In this document: positions 7,652 to 17,803 of the stretch, piece by piece
Layout of the letters: every line of letters starts with the position of its first letter
Numbering within the stretch: position 1 is the stretch's first letter
Position numbers and translations under genes: made by a program
The notes under the pieces: model-generated
Told to the model about the DNA's origin: nothing
The model's database searches: none
What the model saw: the letters and a program-made list of their open reading frames with translations, nothing else
Assembly: GCA_913054135.1 (NCBI GenBank)
Contig: CAJXJK010000002.1
Coordinates: 186,001 to 250,000 of the forward strand
Origin: an uncultured Flavobacteriales bacterium
GTDB lineage: Bacteria; Bacteroidota; Bacteroidia; Flavobacteriales_D; Crocinitomicaceae
Length of the DNA stretch: 64,000 bases
Direction: 5' to 3'

Positions 7652-8794
7652 TCAACTCTTCCCAATCTCAATATCATTACCGTCAATTCTATCAACTTTG
7701 ATTTTCATTTTCTTTTGAATGATCTTGAAATGATGCTCGTCTTCAGGTGTAATTAAACTAATAGCTTCACCACTTGCTTCTGCCCTACCCGTTCTTCCTA
7801 TTCTATGAACATAATCTTTGGGTGAACGCGGTAACTCATAGTTAATCACATGTGGTAAAAACTCAATATCAATTCCTCTTGCAAGCAAATCTGTAGCTAC
7901 TAAAACTCTGATTCTACCTTCTTTAAAATCTTTCAATGCCTGGTTTCTGGAATTCTGATTCTTCTTTCCGTGAATGGCTCTCGCATCAATTCCATTTTTT
8001 CTAAGCTTGTCAGCAACATTATCAGCCTTGTAAGTTGATGCAGTAAATACTAAAACTTGCTGCATCTCTTTTGACTTAATTAAATATCTTAAAAATGGTC
8101 CCTTTTTGTCTTCATCAATTGAATATGAAATTTGATTGATTTGCTCAATATTCCATTCCTCAGTATTGACCTTAACAGTAATTGGGTTTTGCAACAAAAC
8201 AGTATTCAAACCGTCTAACTTCTCACTCAAAGTTGCTGAAAACAATAGGTTTTGTCGTTTCTTTGGCAACATGTCAAAGATGCGATTCATCTCATCTTTG
8301 AATCCCATGTTCAGCAATTTATCTGCCTCATCTAAAATCAGTATTTGCACTTTATCAAGATGAACCGCATTTGAATCTACCAAATCCAACAAACGCCCAG
8401 GGGTTGCTACAATTATCGAAACTCCAAAAAGAGATTTCATTTGAGGATTAATAGAGACCCCTCCATATATGGCCATGGTTTTTACATCATGTTCAAATCC
8501 TCTTTCAAATAGATTGAATACATCTTTCACCTGCTCTGCCAACTCTCTTGTCGGAACCAAAACCAAAACATCTGGCTTTCTATCTTTTGGTTTATCTAAC
8601 CCTTTCAATCGAGCTATAACTGGTAAAACGTAAGAGGCCGTTTTACCTGATCCGGTTTGTGCAATACCAAGAACATCTTTCCCATTTAGAATTTCAGGAA
8701 TAGCCTGTTCTTGAATTGGATAGGGCTTATCATATTTTTCTCTTTCAAGAATGGTAACTAAAGATGGTGGTAAACCTAAGGCTTCAAATGACAT
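7652..8794 (-). CDS. DEAD-box RNA helicase
   Basis: A 380-residue minimal DEAD-box helicase: Q motif (PYPIQEQAIP), motif I AQTGSGKT (45-52), motif Ia PTRELAEQ, motif II DEAD (DEADKLLNMGF), motif III SAT, motif IV region VLVFTAS, motif V ATDLLARGIDI and motif VI HRIGRTGRA. After motif VI only about 40 residues remain, so it lacks the long basic tail of RhlE or DeaD types. The expected role is RNA remodelling, for example in ribosome assembly or cold adaptation. It is transcribed alone; a TACCTTCG box lies about 30 bases upstream of the start. Confidence 0.95.
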   Translation of the reverse strand: MSFEALGLPPSLVTILEREKYDKPYPIQEQAIPEILNGKDVLGIAQTGSGKTASYVLPVIARLKGLDKPKDRKPDVLVLVPTRELAEQVKDVFNLFERGFEHDVKTMAIYGGVSINPQMKSLFGVSIIVATPGRLLDLVDSNAVHLDKVQILILDEADKLLNMGFKDEMNRIFDMLPKKRQNLLFSATLSEKLDGLNTVLLQNPITVKVNTEEWNIEQINQISYSIDEDKKGPFLRYLIKSKEMQQVLVFTASTYKADNVADKLRKNGIDARAIHGKKNQNSRNQALKDFKEGRIRVLVATDLLARGIDIEFLPHVINYELPRSPKDYVHRIGRTGRAEASGEAISLITPEDEHHFKIIQKKMKIKVDRIDGNDIEIGKS

Positions 8795-8950
8795 AATTGA
8801 TTTTCAGTTTCTAAACGCGAAGGTAGTTAGATTATCATTTGATTTGATGCTCTCAAATAAACAGCTCTCGAATACAATAATGAGATTTTTCTGAACAATT
8901 TCGCTCGAAAGTTCTTCTTATATTTAGTGCTTGTAAGGTTATTGCTTTCA

Positions 8951-8982
8951 TTTTGTCAAAACTTAGAAGCCGTCTTATTTTG
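8951..8982 (+). promoter_or_regulatory. Near-consensus promoter for the subtilase gene
   Basis: TTTTG (8951-8955), 19 bases, then TTATTTTG (8975-8982), one mismatch from TAnnTTTG. Only 5 bases separate it from the chosen ATG at 8988, implying a very short or absent leader. Confidence 0.4.
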
Positions 8983-8987
8983 TGCAT

Positions 8988-11900
8988 ATGAAAAATATAC
9001 TTCGATTACTTCTCACCTTTGGCCCACTTCTGATTACGCTCATAAGCTTTTCTCAAGGTCAAAACACTCTGAAACTTAAGTCAGGAGATTATAAATTGGA
9101 ACTCAATACGCAAGAGTTCATCAAAGATCAAGATATCCTGGCTGATGAAATAATTGAAAATCACTACTACCGAATTATCTCTTTCTCTAAAACTCCAACG
9201 ACTGAAGAGAAAATATCATTAAAATTAAAGGGCATTGAATTGTTAGATTTTCTACCCGAACACTCTTTTTATGCCAGAATTCAACTAGATGCCGATCTTT
9301 CTATTCTAGCAGAGTCAAATGTAATTTCTGTAGTAAGGATTAAGAGAAACTTCAAGTTACTCAAAGACTTGATCAATGAAGAATATGCTGATTGGGCGAT
9401 AGGCTCAGAAAATGAACTGAGTTTAAATTTAGTTTTCTTTTCGACAGTTTCTAAAGATTACGCTAAAAACGCAATTGAAAAAACAGGAGCCACAATCTTG
9501 TCTGATATTTTTCCTGAGACAATGAGCGTGAGTGTCAACCTAGATAGCCTTGAGGCACTTTATAAATTGCCGTTTTGTTACTATTTCGAATTTATAGATG
9601 CACCTGAAGTCGCAGAAGGATATTCGGACGTAGCAAACCACCGATCAAGTTGGTTGCATAACCCAATGGGCAGTGGAACTTCATATACCGGTGAAGGAGT
9701 CACTGTGATGATGCAAGATGATGGACCTATTGGACCTCACATTGATTTTGAAGGAAGAATTACCTTGGAAACTACCGGTAATTTTGGAGATCATGGAGAT
9801 CACGTGGCAGGCATCATCATGGGAGCTGGAAATAAAGATGAAGAGGTAATAGGAAATGCTCCTGCGGCTCATTTGCTCGTATATTCTTCAGGAAACGGAA
9901 ATTTTGGTTTAGTTCCAGAACTGGTGGATAGCTCAGGTTTAGTCATTACTTCTAAAAGTTATGGAGATGGAAACAATGCTGGCTATACAAGTTTGGCGCG
10001 GTCGTTAGATGAACAATGCAGAGATTATGATCAACTAATGCATGTATTTTCTGCTGGTAACTCTGGTACGTCTAATTTTGGATATGGTGCTGGAAGTGGT
10101 TGGGGAAATATAACGGGAGGACATAAACAAGGAAAGAACGTGTTGGCAGTTGGTAACCTTTCATCAAACGACAACCTTAATAACAGCAGTAGTCGTGGAC
10201 CTGCTGATGATGGTAGAATCAAACCAGATATTTGTGCTGTAGGTACTAGTGTTAATTCAACTATTGATGACCATACCTATGATATTAAAAGTGGAACTTC
10301 AATGGCATGTCCTGGTGTTGCAGGCTCATTAGCTCTTCTATATGAAGCTTATAGAGATTTAAATAACGGACAGAATCCATCTGCAGCTTTGATGAATGGT
10401 GTCATTTTAAATTCTGCAGATGACATGGGGAATCCGGGGCCTGATTTTAAACATGGTTGGGGAAGAATAAATGTTCGTAAGGCCTATGAAATTCTAAAAT
10501 CTCAAAATTACGAGAGCTCGCAAATTTCACAAAATTCAGTTAATGCACACACATTGGTAATTCCATCCAATACTAAACAAGTCAAAATCATGATTTATTG
10601 GACAGATTATCAAGGAAACCCTTCTGTCTCTAAAGCATTGGTCAATGACTTGAATATGACAGCAACTGGCCCTGACGGTTCTTTTTATGAACCTTTAGTG
10701 CTGAACCCTACTCCTAACCCTTCTTTACTAGATCAAGATGCCGAGCCAGGTACAGATGATTTAAATAATGTTGAGCAGATTGTAATTGATAATCCTATAC
10801 AAGGGCCTTATAATTTGAGTATCGAAGGATTCGACATTCCTCAAGGTCCACAAGAGTATTATTTAGTGTATGAAATAGTTCAAAATGATCTTGTAGTAAC
10901 TTACCCTATTGGAGGAGAAAGCTTAAAACCTGGTCCTATGTTATTGCGTTGGGATGCCATTGGTGATGATGTAAATTTCTCTTTAGATTATACTACTGAC
11001 GGAGGCACAAACTGGGAACCGATTGGAGGAACAGTTCCTGCTGATTGGAGAAGATATCAATGGAGCGTTCCTTCTGATTTAGCGACTGGGAAGGTGAAAT
11101 TTAGAGTAAATAGAGGTTCTGAATCAGTTGAAAGTGAAGAGTTCAGTATTATGGAACGACCAGAAAATCTTAATGTTGAATGGGCATGTCCAAACTCTTT
11201 CAATTTCTCATGGGATTCAATTCCTGGAGCGGTGGCATATGAAGTATATCTCTTAGGAGAAAAATATATGGATTCAGCCGGTTACACCATCACAACCAAC
11301 GCCACAGTTTATGCAAACTCTTTAGAAACACAATGGGTAAGTGTGAGAGCAATCTCAGCAGATGGAGGACGTTCTAAAAGAGCCATTGCCCTTGAAAAAT
11401 CACCAGGCCTTTCAGGATGCACACTAGATGACCCCATTGCAATTTTTTCTGCCTCCTGTTCTGAAACCGGACCCGGTTCATGTGTTCAATTTGAAGATGC
11501 ATCTACCAATGCTGGACAAGGAGCAGCCTGGGAATGGTATTTTGAAGGTGGCACGCCTCAATATTCTAATCAAGAGAAACCAAGGGTCTGTTATGAAAAC
11601 GAAGGTTTGTTTGATGTTCAATTGATTGTGAGAAATGGTGTTGGTGAAGATTCTGTGATGATTAATCAACTGATCACTATTTCACAGAGAGAGTCTCTGC
11701 CCTTCTCTGAAGATTTTGAAGCAGCACAATTATCTGATGAATGGACTTTTGTCAATCAAGGCAATTCAGTTTGGGGATTAAATGCTGACGCTAGTGCTTA
11801 TGGTTTCGGTGAAGGAAGTTTTTTCTTTGATAACTATAGCAGTGCAAATGGAGCCATCATGAGTTTCATGACAGAGCAATACGACTTCACTGAAGAAGAT

Positions 11901-12467
11901 GTCATCTACGAACTTCAATTTGATGTTTCTTACGCTCTAAATGGCACTCAAAGCGACTCTTTGAAAGTTTATGCAACTAATGATTGCGGAAATACGCGTT
12001 ATCTTCTGTACAATTCTGGCGGCTCTACGCTATCAACATCTGATCAAACTGCTCCTTTATTTATCCCAACCAAAGATGAATGGAGAAATGAAAGTATATC
12101 GTTAGAGGAATTCACAGATTGGTCTTCATTGAGTTTTATTTTTGAAGGTGAATCTCAAGGAGGAAACACAGTTTATGTTGACAACATCAATGTGCTCGTA
12201 TCCAGAGAGAATTTTTCAGATTATTTGATAACGACCTTTCCTAACCCTTTCTCAGACGAACTCAATATTGCAGGTTTAATTGAAGGAGAATCAACATCAA
12301 TTCAAGTTCATAACGCAAGCGGCCAATTAGTTTATTCTAACGAAGTGACCGCTACCGGGGGGACTCAAATCTTAAACACAGCCAACTGGGCAGATGGGGT
12401 TTATGTAATAAAAATCCTAAGTGAATCAAAGAATCATAAGACGAAATTGGTTAAGACTGATAATTAG
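8988..12467 (+). CDS. Subtilisin-like protease with T9SS sorting domain
   Basis: A 1159-residue secreted S8 peptidase. The ATG at 8988 starts a clear signal peptide (MKNILRLLLTFGPLLITLISFSQG); a GTG six bases upstream is unlikely. A propeptide-like region (about 25-225) precedes the catalytic domain with D244 (QDDGPIG), H269 (DHGDHVAG, where most relatives have HGTHVAG), the oxyanion region SAGNSG, and S438 (GTSMACPGVAG). Then come a beta-sandwich region, a fibronectin-like stretch, a PKD-like domain (FSASCSETGPGSCVQFEDAS), a jelly-roll/MAM-like segment, and a C-terminal T9SS type A sorting domain from FPNPFSDELNIAG to the end. It is expected to be secreted or surface-attached and to degrade protein. 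Confidence 0.95.
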   Translation: MKNILRLLLTFGPLLITLISFSQGQNTLKLKSGDYKLELNTQEFIKDQDILADEIIENHYYRIISFSKTPTTEEKISLKLKGIELLDFLPEHSFYARIQLDADLSILAESNVISVVRIKRNFKLLKDLINEEYADWAIGSENELSLNLVFFSTVSKDYAKNAIEKTGATILSDIFPETMSVSVNLDSLEALYKLPFCYYFEFIDAPEVAEGYSDVANHRSSWLHNPMGSGTSYTGEGVTVMMQDDGPIGPHIDFEGRITLETTGNFGDHGDHVAGIIMGAGNKDEEVIGNAPAAHLLVYSSGNGNFGLVPELVDSSGLVITSKSYGDGNNAGYTSLARSLDEQCRDYDQLMHVFSAGNSGTSNFGYGAGSGWGNITGGHKQGKNVLAVGNLSSNDNLNNSSSRGPADDGRIKPDICAVGTSVNSTIDDHTYDIKSGTSMACPGVAGSLALLYEAYRDLNNGQNPSAALMNGVILNSADDMGNPGPDFKHGWGRINVRKAYEILKSQNYESSQISQNSVNAHTLVIPSNTKQVKIMIYWTDYQGNPSVSKALVNDLNMTATGPDGSFYEPLVLNPTPNPSLLDQDAEPGTDDLNNVEQIVIDNPIQGPYNLSIEGFDIPQGPQEYYLVYEIVQNDLVVTYPIGGESLKPGPMLLRWDAIGDDVNFSLDYTTDGGTNWEPIGGTVPADWRRYQWSVPSDLATGKVKFRVNRGSESVESEEFSIMERPENLNVEWACPNSFNFSWDSIPGAVAYEVYLLGEKYMDSAGYTITTNATVYANSLETQWVSVRAISADGGRSKRAIALEKSPGLSGCTLDDPIAIFSASCSETGPGSCVQFEDASTNAGQGAAWEWYFEGGTPQYSNQEKPRVCYENEGLFDVQLIVRNGVGEDSVMINQLITISQRESLPFSEDFEAAQLSDEWTFVNQGNSVWGLNADASAYGFGEGSFFFDNYSSANGAIMSFMTEQYDFTEEDVIYELQFDVSYALNGTQSDSLKVYATNDCGNTRYLLYNSGGSTLSTSDQTAPLFIPTKDEWRNESISLEEFTDWSSLSFIFEGESQGGNTVYVDNINVLVSRENFSDYLITTFPNPFSDELNIAGLIEGESTSIQVHNASGQLVYSNEVTATGGTQILNTANWADGVYVIKILSESKNHKTKLVKTDN

Positions 12468-12530
12468 ATTTAATCGATTTTTAAGTAGGTTATAGATACC
12501 TAATGGCACACAAATTGTATATTCATAGCC

Positions 12531-14003
12531 ATGAAACTATCTTTTAATTCTAGAAATCTCAATTCGATTTTAGCGATAACTTTTCTTTTGGGATTATCAT
12601 GTAGCACATTTGCTCAAAGCCCTCAAAAATATTTTGATAACGGCATGTATGAGCAGGCCTTTGTTGAGGCAGCTTATAAGCAGAACAAAAAGGTCAAGCT
12701 TAAAGAGAAATATACAGATGTCATTTACAAAAGCTACGACATCATATATGCTGATCACCAAAAAACCATTGTTGCTCCCGAATCCAATTGGAAAAGAAGT
12801 TATAATAGATTTATTAGGCTTGGGAAGTTCAGAGCAAAAATCAGACACGAAGGGGTTAAACCAAAAATTAAAGACTCCTATTATGATGAGAATTTATTGA
12901 ATCCTCTTGCTATCAAGTTCAACAATACCAATCAACTTGACTTAGATCAAGCAAGAATTTATGAAAACAACAATGAGCATAATAAAGCTTTACCGCACTA
13001 TCAAAAAATAAAAATAAGACATAATGAAGTGAAGTCAATTACTGAGTTGATTCCAAAACTGAACATTTTTGATTACCAGTCAATGATGGATGATTGCAAT
13101 CAGATAATTGGCGATAAATACATTGAAGAAGCGGTTCTTATTCTAGGAGAATCTGAGCACAGTGCTGAAGCAGCAATTGACTTAGTTAATTTAGCGGCGG
13201 CCTACCGACCACTAAGTGTTGAAGAAAAAGAAATTATCACATTGGCAAACCTAATCAAAGGTGAAGCCTGGATTAAAGAAGCTAAGAAACTAGTAGAATC
13301 AGGAGACAAACATAATGGTAGAATGGCTTTTGAATTAGTTGAAAAAGCTAAGAAAGTGAGAGCACTTACAGCTGAAGAAGTTGAATTAGGAAAACAAGCT
13401 GAATCACTTGGAATGACAAGAGTTTTAATCAGTTTAGCCAGTGAAAACATTCACACTGCAGCATCTCTATCGGCTGACCTGAATTCTAAAGTAAAAGAAA
13501 AGTGGGTGACTTACTATTTTTCAGATGAGGGTTCAGAAAAAATGGACTTTGAAATGTTATTGACTGAATCTGCAGCAAAAGTTGTTTTAGGTAAAGTGGA
13601 TAAAAAAGTAGAACAGACCACACGTGAAGTAGTTTATTATGAAGACGTGGTAGATGCAAATGGCAAGACGACAAAAGTCAAGAAAACAAGACAAGCTGTA
13701 GGTATTGTAGCCACCTTAACACAAACTAAGACAGCAACTGTTAAATGGTCTGCTATGCTCAAAAACTTGTCTGACAATCAAATGGCATATAATGAATCAA
13801 ACGAAACAATAATTGAGCTTACACATCAGTACGCGTCTGTCATTAGCGGAGACGCTTTGGCACTACCTGAAAACACAACTCCTGATGTAGACCTCAGTTC
13901 TCAACCGTTCCCTACTGACCAAGAAATGAAAAAACAAATTGAGGACAAGTACAAGTTGGAGCTGAAAAACCTAATTAAAGGTTGGCAAATTCCTTGGATG
14001 TAG
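12531..14003 (+). CDS. Secreted helical repeat protein of unknown function
   Basis: A 490-residue protein with a signal peptide (cleavage near STFAQ, residue 29). The region from about 30 to 330 is helical with tetratricopeptide-like spacing, including three related units built around AxxLxExxExxxEAAIDLVxLAxxxxxLSxEEKE and similar segments near residues 200, 240 and 275. The C-terminal third is beta-rich and contains a KKVEQTTREVVYYEDVVD stretch. I do not recognise a named family. It is transcribed alone, downstream of the subtilase gene with a 63-base gap. Periplasmic or outer-membrane-associated location is inferred from the signal peptide. Confidence 0.8.
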   Translation: MKLSFNSRNLNSILAITFLLGLSCSTFAQSPQKYFDNGMYEQAFVEAAYKQNKKVKLKEKYTDVIYKSYDIIYADHQKTIVAPESNWKRSYNRFIRLGKFRAKIRHEGVKPKIKDSYYDENLLNPLAIKFNNTNQLDLDQARIYENNNEHNKALPHYQKIKIRHNEVKSITELIPKLNIFDYQSMMDDCNQIIGDKYIEEAVLILGESEHSAEAAIDLVNLAAAYRPLSVEEKEIITLANLIKGEAWIKEAKKLVESGDKHNGRMAFELVEKAKKVRALTAEEVELGKQAESLGMTRVLISLASENIHTAASLSADLNSKVKEKWVTYYFSDEGSEKMDFEMLLTESAAKVVLGKVDKKVEQTTREVVYYEDVVDANGKTTKVKKTRQAVGIVATLTQTKTATVKWSAMLKNLSDNQMAYNESNETIIELTHQYASVISGDALALPENTTPDVDLSSQPFPTDQEMKKQIEDKYKLELKNLIKGWQIPWM

Positions 14004-14042
14004 TATGCCCAATGCAAGGCAAGAAAAAATTGATCATTCATC

Positions 14043-14076
14043 TTTGCCATGTGCCCACTCACATTTAATATATTTG
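14043..14076 (+). promoter_or_regulatory. Promoter, TTTG-N22-TATATTTG
   Basis: TTTG at 14043-14046 and an exact Bacteroidota -7 box TATATTTG at 14069-14076, with 22 bases between. It lies 28 bases upstream of the PLP enzyme start codon. Confidence 0.55.
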
Positions 14077-14104
14077 CATTCCTTTTTAATTAGGAATACA
14101 AACC

Positions 14105-15931
14105 ATGGATCAATACATCAAAGACGTTTTGAAGAACATGCCATCTGACTGGCTGCGCTTAACAACTCACAGACTAGACATTTACAATGAAAGCTTAGCT
14201 AAGACTCAGTTCTTAGAGCAATTTGAAAAATTGTTTGCTGAAAACAATTCTGAGACAAGCGCATTGATTGAATTACCTACGGCATTTGATTACATAAGAT
14301 TAGGTCATCCTTTATCTTGTCTTTATGAATGGACAATTGCAAAAGCACAGAGTATTGATGCTAATGCGGTAATCAGTTTTTCTTCATCAACAGTGCCAGT
14401 ATTGGCTGTATTGAGAAAGAATCTATTCGCTAAAAAGAATACACAAATTTGCTTTAAAGGTGAAATGCCTAAGGCTTTTGATGCTGATACCGTGCGCAAG
14501 ATTTACAATTATCAATTTGATCTTGTTCAAGTTCAAGGACAGAATGAAATCGAAGATTTTGACGGATCTACGATTTACTTAACTAATGATATTAATTTAT
14601 CAGAAATCAAAATGAATGATAAGGTTGATTTTTACATTAACCTTCAAGCAGGCCTGGGTTCTGTTCTTTTGTTGAACGGATCTGAGAACACTAATTATAT
14701 TTCAGAAATTCAGCACGTAAGAAGACGTGAAACGATTGCTATGACACCAGCAAATTGTCTTGACGCTCTTAAAATGCTTATTGGAGAAGATAGCTCTGAA
14801 GCCAAGAGTCACGGAGGCGCGAATAAAGCCACAGTAATTAAATCAATTAATGAAGTATGCGGAACAGATACCAATGCACTGATTTCATCAAGCGGACTTT
14901 CAATTCAATATGCCATTTTGATGGGACTGGTGGATAATGCTGTGCAGAATCATGCTGGTAAAGCAATCAAAATTGTGGTTCCACCTAACTGTTATGGCGG
15001 AACAAACGATCAAGCAAGAAGAGTTGCTGCTTGTCTAGAAAATGTTGAAGTAGTTGATCTGCCTGTTGATGGAGATCATGATATGGTTCAATCAATTGAT
15101 TTGGTTCTAAATCAAATTGCAGCTCAAGATGCTGTTCCATATATTATTGCAGAGATCCCTACAAACCCTAGAGTTGAAGTACCTGAACTTAATAAACTGA
15201 GAGATGTTTTAAGTCAAGAACGAAAAACAACTTCAGGTGAAACGGCTGTTGACCCTGTGTTTATTCTGGACCAGACATTTTGCCCGAACGTTCACTTCTT
15301 AGGTGACAATGATATTCTCTCAAAAGTGAGAACAATTTCATTTGCGAGCGGCTCTAAGTTTCCTTCAGGAGGAAAATGCACTGCTGGATATTGCTTAGGG
15401 AATAAGAAGGCTGAAAGCTTGGTTGAGATTATCGGTAAGCACCTAAAGATGTGCGATAATGAAGCTACAGAACTTCAGGTTGAAATATTGGCAAAACAAA
15501 TGCCTTCAATGATTCAAAGAATTGCGGGAGCTTACAAAAACACAAGAGAGTTCGTTTCTTTCATTGAAGAGAAATTACCAACTGCAAAAATCAACTTCGT
15601 TTCAAAAGAGTTAGCTGAACAAGGGTTTACACCTTCAGTATTCTCATTGGATCTTCCAACTAAAGGAAACTCTGACGAAGAAAGAGAAACTTACAAAAGA
15701 AAATTGAATTTGAAACTCATCAATATGATGATCACAGAGATTCCTGATGAAAGCAAGTATTGTGTTAGTTACGGTCAATTAAAAGGATGCTACTGGACGA
15801 TTCCAGCCACATCAACTCAAGGAACAACCAAAGAGGGTGATAAAGATTATATCGCTCGTGTTGCCCTATCGGCTGATATGGACTTAGAGAAACACAAAGA
15901 AGTGTTTGCGAAGTTTGTTGAGGGGATTTAA
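14105..15931 (+). CDS. PLP-dependent Cys/Met metabolism-type enzyme
   Basis: A 608-residue cytoplasmic enzyme. The C-terminal 370 residues resemble the cystathionine gamma-synthase/lyase fold: GLSIQYAI phosphate-binding loop, VPPNCYGGTNDQ, PTNPRVEVPEL, FILDQTFCP with the Asp that contacts the pyridine nitrogen, and the likely PLP-binding lysine K418 in ASGSKFPSGGKCTAGY. The first 230 residues or so are an additional N-terminal region not present in the usual 380-400-residue enzymes. The substrate cannot be read from sequence; sulphur amino acid trans-sulphuration or gamma-elimination is the family expectation. It stands alone with its own promoter and a hairpin after the stop. Confidence 0.82.
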   Translation: MDQYIKDVLKNMPSDWLRLTTHRLDIYNESLAKTQFLEQFEKLFAENNSETSALIELPTAFDYIRLGHPLSCLYEWTIAKAQSIDANAVISFSSSTVPVLAVLRKNLFAKKNTQICFKGEMPKAFDADTVRKIYNYQFDLVQVQGQNEIEDFDGSTIYLTNDINLSEIKMNDKVDFYINLQAGLGSVLLLNGSENTNYISEIQHVRRRETIAMTPANCLDALKMLIGEDSSEAKSHGGANKATVIKSINEVCGTDTNALISSSGLSIQYAILMGLVDNAVQNHAGKAIKIVVPPNCYGGTNDQARRVAACLENVEVVDLPVDGDHDMVQSIDLVLNQIAAQDAVPYIIAEIPTNPRVEVPELNKLRDVLSQERKTTSGETAVDPVFILDQTFCPNVHFLGDNDILSKVRTISFASGSKFPSGGKCTAGYCLGNKKAESLVEIIGKHLKMCDNEATELQVEILAKQMPSMIQRIAGAYKNTREFVSFIEEKLPTAKINFVSKELAEQGFTPSVFSLDLPTKGNSDEERETYKRKLNLKLINMMITEIPDESKYCVSYGQLKGCYWTIPATSTQGTTKEGDKDYIARVALSADMDLEKHKEVFAKFVEGI

Positions 15932-15949
15932 ATGGAATAGTCGCTCCAA

Positions 15950-15985
15950 TTCTTTGAATTATTTCAAATCAAAGAACTTATTTTT
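15950..15985 (+). terminator. Likely terminator after the PLP enzyme gene
   Basis: An 8-bp perfect stem TTCTTTGA (15950-15957) with TCAAAGAA (15969-15976), 11-base loop, followed by CTTATTTTT. The stem is AT-rich, so strength is uncertain. The rest of the intergenic space up to 16148 shows nothing else clear. Confidence 0.5.
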
Positions 15986-16148
15986 GGAATCAACATTCAC
16001 TATTCTTATATTGCTATTCTCTACTACCGAATCAACTTAAAAATTAGTTCCTTACGACTATTAGCCATTTAAATGGTTAATCGTTAACCTAAGAGCTTAA
16101 TACTGCTGATCAATTATTTTCAGTTTGATTTTTTTTATTTGTCCAATT

Positions 16149-17777
16149 ATGAAGTTTTTATTTGCATTTTTTATTTTGCTATCTCAAAGCTCGACGGTAT
16201 TTTGTCAACCAGCAGGTTACGGATTTGGAAAACAGTTCGTAATTGACCCTTCGCAAGTATCCGGAACAGCTCCATTGACGAATTTCCCGGTCATGATTTC
16301 AATGACAGATACTGATCTGAGGAGTTCAGCGAACGGCGGAAATGTAGAAAATGCCAACGGATTTGACATCATTTTCACATTAGGTGATTGCGCCACTCTC
16401 TTGGTTCATGATTTAGAACATTACGATCCAGTAAGTGGAGAAATAGTAATTTGGGTGCAAATTCCGACCTTAAACAATTCAATTAGCACTCCATTCTTCA
16501 TGTTTTATGGTAACAATGCTGTAGTAGCAGATCAATCTAGCACAAACGTATGGACAGATATTGGATATGACGGAGTGTGGCATTTACATGACGATTTTAC
16601 AGACGCCAGTGGTTCTGGAAATAATGGAATCAATAATGGCTCATCTGACCTTTCTCCAGCTCAAAATTTATCAGATGGACAAAGCTTTGTGGACCCTAAT
16701 CATTGGATTCAGCTCGACAATCACCCCACAAGAGTCAATGACTTTTCTTATTCAGCGTGGGTTAGAACCAACAACAATGCTTCAGCCGGACAACGCATCA
16801 TTTGTGATGATGCTAGTAACGGTCAAGGGTGCCATGCAATTAGTATTGGAGACCCGGGAACAGGTAGAATAAGATTTTATATAAGAAACATGGGGCCTGT
16901 TAGTCTTGATTCTCCGGCAGGAGTAATTAGCAATAATACTTGGCACTATATTGCAGCTACGTTTAATGATGTTACTAATCTTAAATCACTTTATGTAGAT
17001 GGCGTATTGGTTAATTCAGCAACTGTTGGCGGAAACTTAGGTGTGGCTGCTGGCAGTGCTTCAATTGGAGGAGAAGTGGCTGCTGGAGAAAATGGTAACC
17101 GATTGAACGGCGACTTAGAAGAAGTCAGAGCATCAAACTCCTTACTTTCAGGAGACTGGATTGCAACAGAATTTAATAATCAGAACTCTCCCAATACCTT
17201 TTATTCACTTTCAGCTGAAATGACAGCAACCTTGCTCTGTGTTACACTCCCCATAGAGCTCATTGAGTTTAATGCAAAAACAAATGAAAATAGAGAAGTT
17301 GAGTTAGATTGGCTAACTGCCTCTGAGGCATCTAACGATTATTTCACGGTTCAAAGATCGAGAGATGGCATCAATTGGACGAACATTCAAAAAATTGACG
17401 GAGCCGGCAATTCATCAATACTACTAAGTTATCAGGCAACAGATCATCTTCCTTTCATTGGACTTTCTTATTACCGATTGAAACAAACTGATTACAATGG
17501 AGAGTTTGCTTATTCTCAAATTAGATCTGTAGAAATTAATGGAGAAGAGCTGATTTCACTTTATCCAAATCCTGCAAAAAATATACTATTCATTGGAGGT
17601 TCAAGTTCTGAACTAGAAAGTATTAGTGTGTCGTCATCCCTAGGAAAACAAGTGAACAATTTGATTGAGATTTCTTATGAAAGTGATACTGAAATAAAAA
17701 TGGACATTAGTAAGTTACCAGCTGGAGTTTACTTCATTAAATCAAGAACTGCTGTAAGCAAACTCACAAAAGAATAA
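16149..17777 (+). CDS. DUF2341/LamG secreted protein with T9SS sorting domain
   Basis: A 542-residue secreted protein. ATG 16149 begins the signal peptide (MKFLFAFFILLSQSSTVFCQ); an upstream TTG would add eight residues. A DUF2341 domain (about 30-150, FPVMISMTDTDLRS to FFMFYGNNAV) is followed by a concanavalin-like LamG domain (about 150-350, with SYSAWVRTNNNAS and TWHYIAATFND), a linker containing the common Bacteroidota module LPIELIEFNAK, and a T9SS type A sorting domain starting at SLYPNPAKNILF. DUF2341-LamG pairs usually bind glycans or other surface ligands; no catalytic motif is visible. Confidence 0.9.
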   Translation: MKFLFAFFILLSQSSTVFCQPAGYGFGKQFVIDPSQVSGTAPLTNFPVMISMTDTDLRSSANGGNVENANGFDIIFTLGDCATLLVHDLEHYDPVSGEIVIWVQIPTLNNSISTPFFMFYGNNAVVADQSSTNVWTDIGYDGVWHLHDDFTDASGSGNNGINNGSSDLSPAQNLSDGQSFVDPNHWIQLDNHPTRVNDFSYSAWVRTNNNASAGQRIICDDASNGQGCHAISIGDPGTGRIRFYIRNMGPVSLDSPAGVISNNTWHYIAATFNDVTNLKSLYVDGVLVNSATVGGNLGVAAGSASIGGEVAAGENGNRLNGDLEEVRASNSLLSGDWIATEFNNQNSPNTFYSLSAEMTATLLCVTLPIELIEFNAKTNENREVELDWLTASEASNDYFTVQRSRDGINWTNIQKIDGAGNSSILLSYQATDHLPFIGLSYYRLKQTDYNGEFAYSQIRSVEINGEELISLYPNPAKNILFIGGSSSELESISVSSSLGKQVNNLIEISYESDTEIKMDISKLPAGVYFIKSRTAVSKLTKE

Positions 17778-17803
17778 GTGCGTCCTTCGGACCATTTAAC
17801 GAT

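Noticed and set aside
17782-17792. Tiny hairpin GTCC-TTC-GGAC between convergent genes
   Set aside because: Only 4 base pairs and no T tract; too weak to call a terminator.
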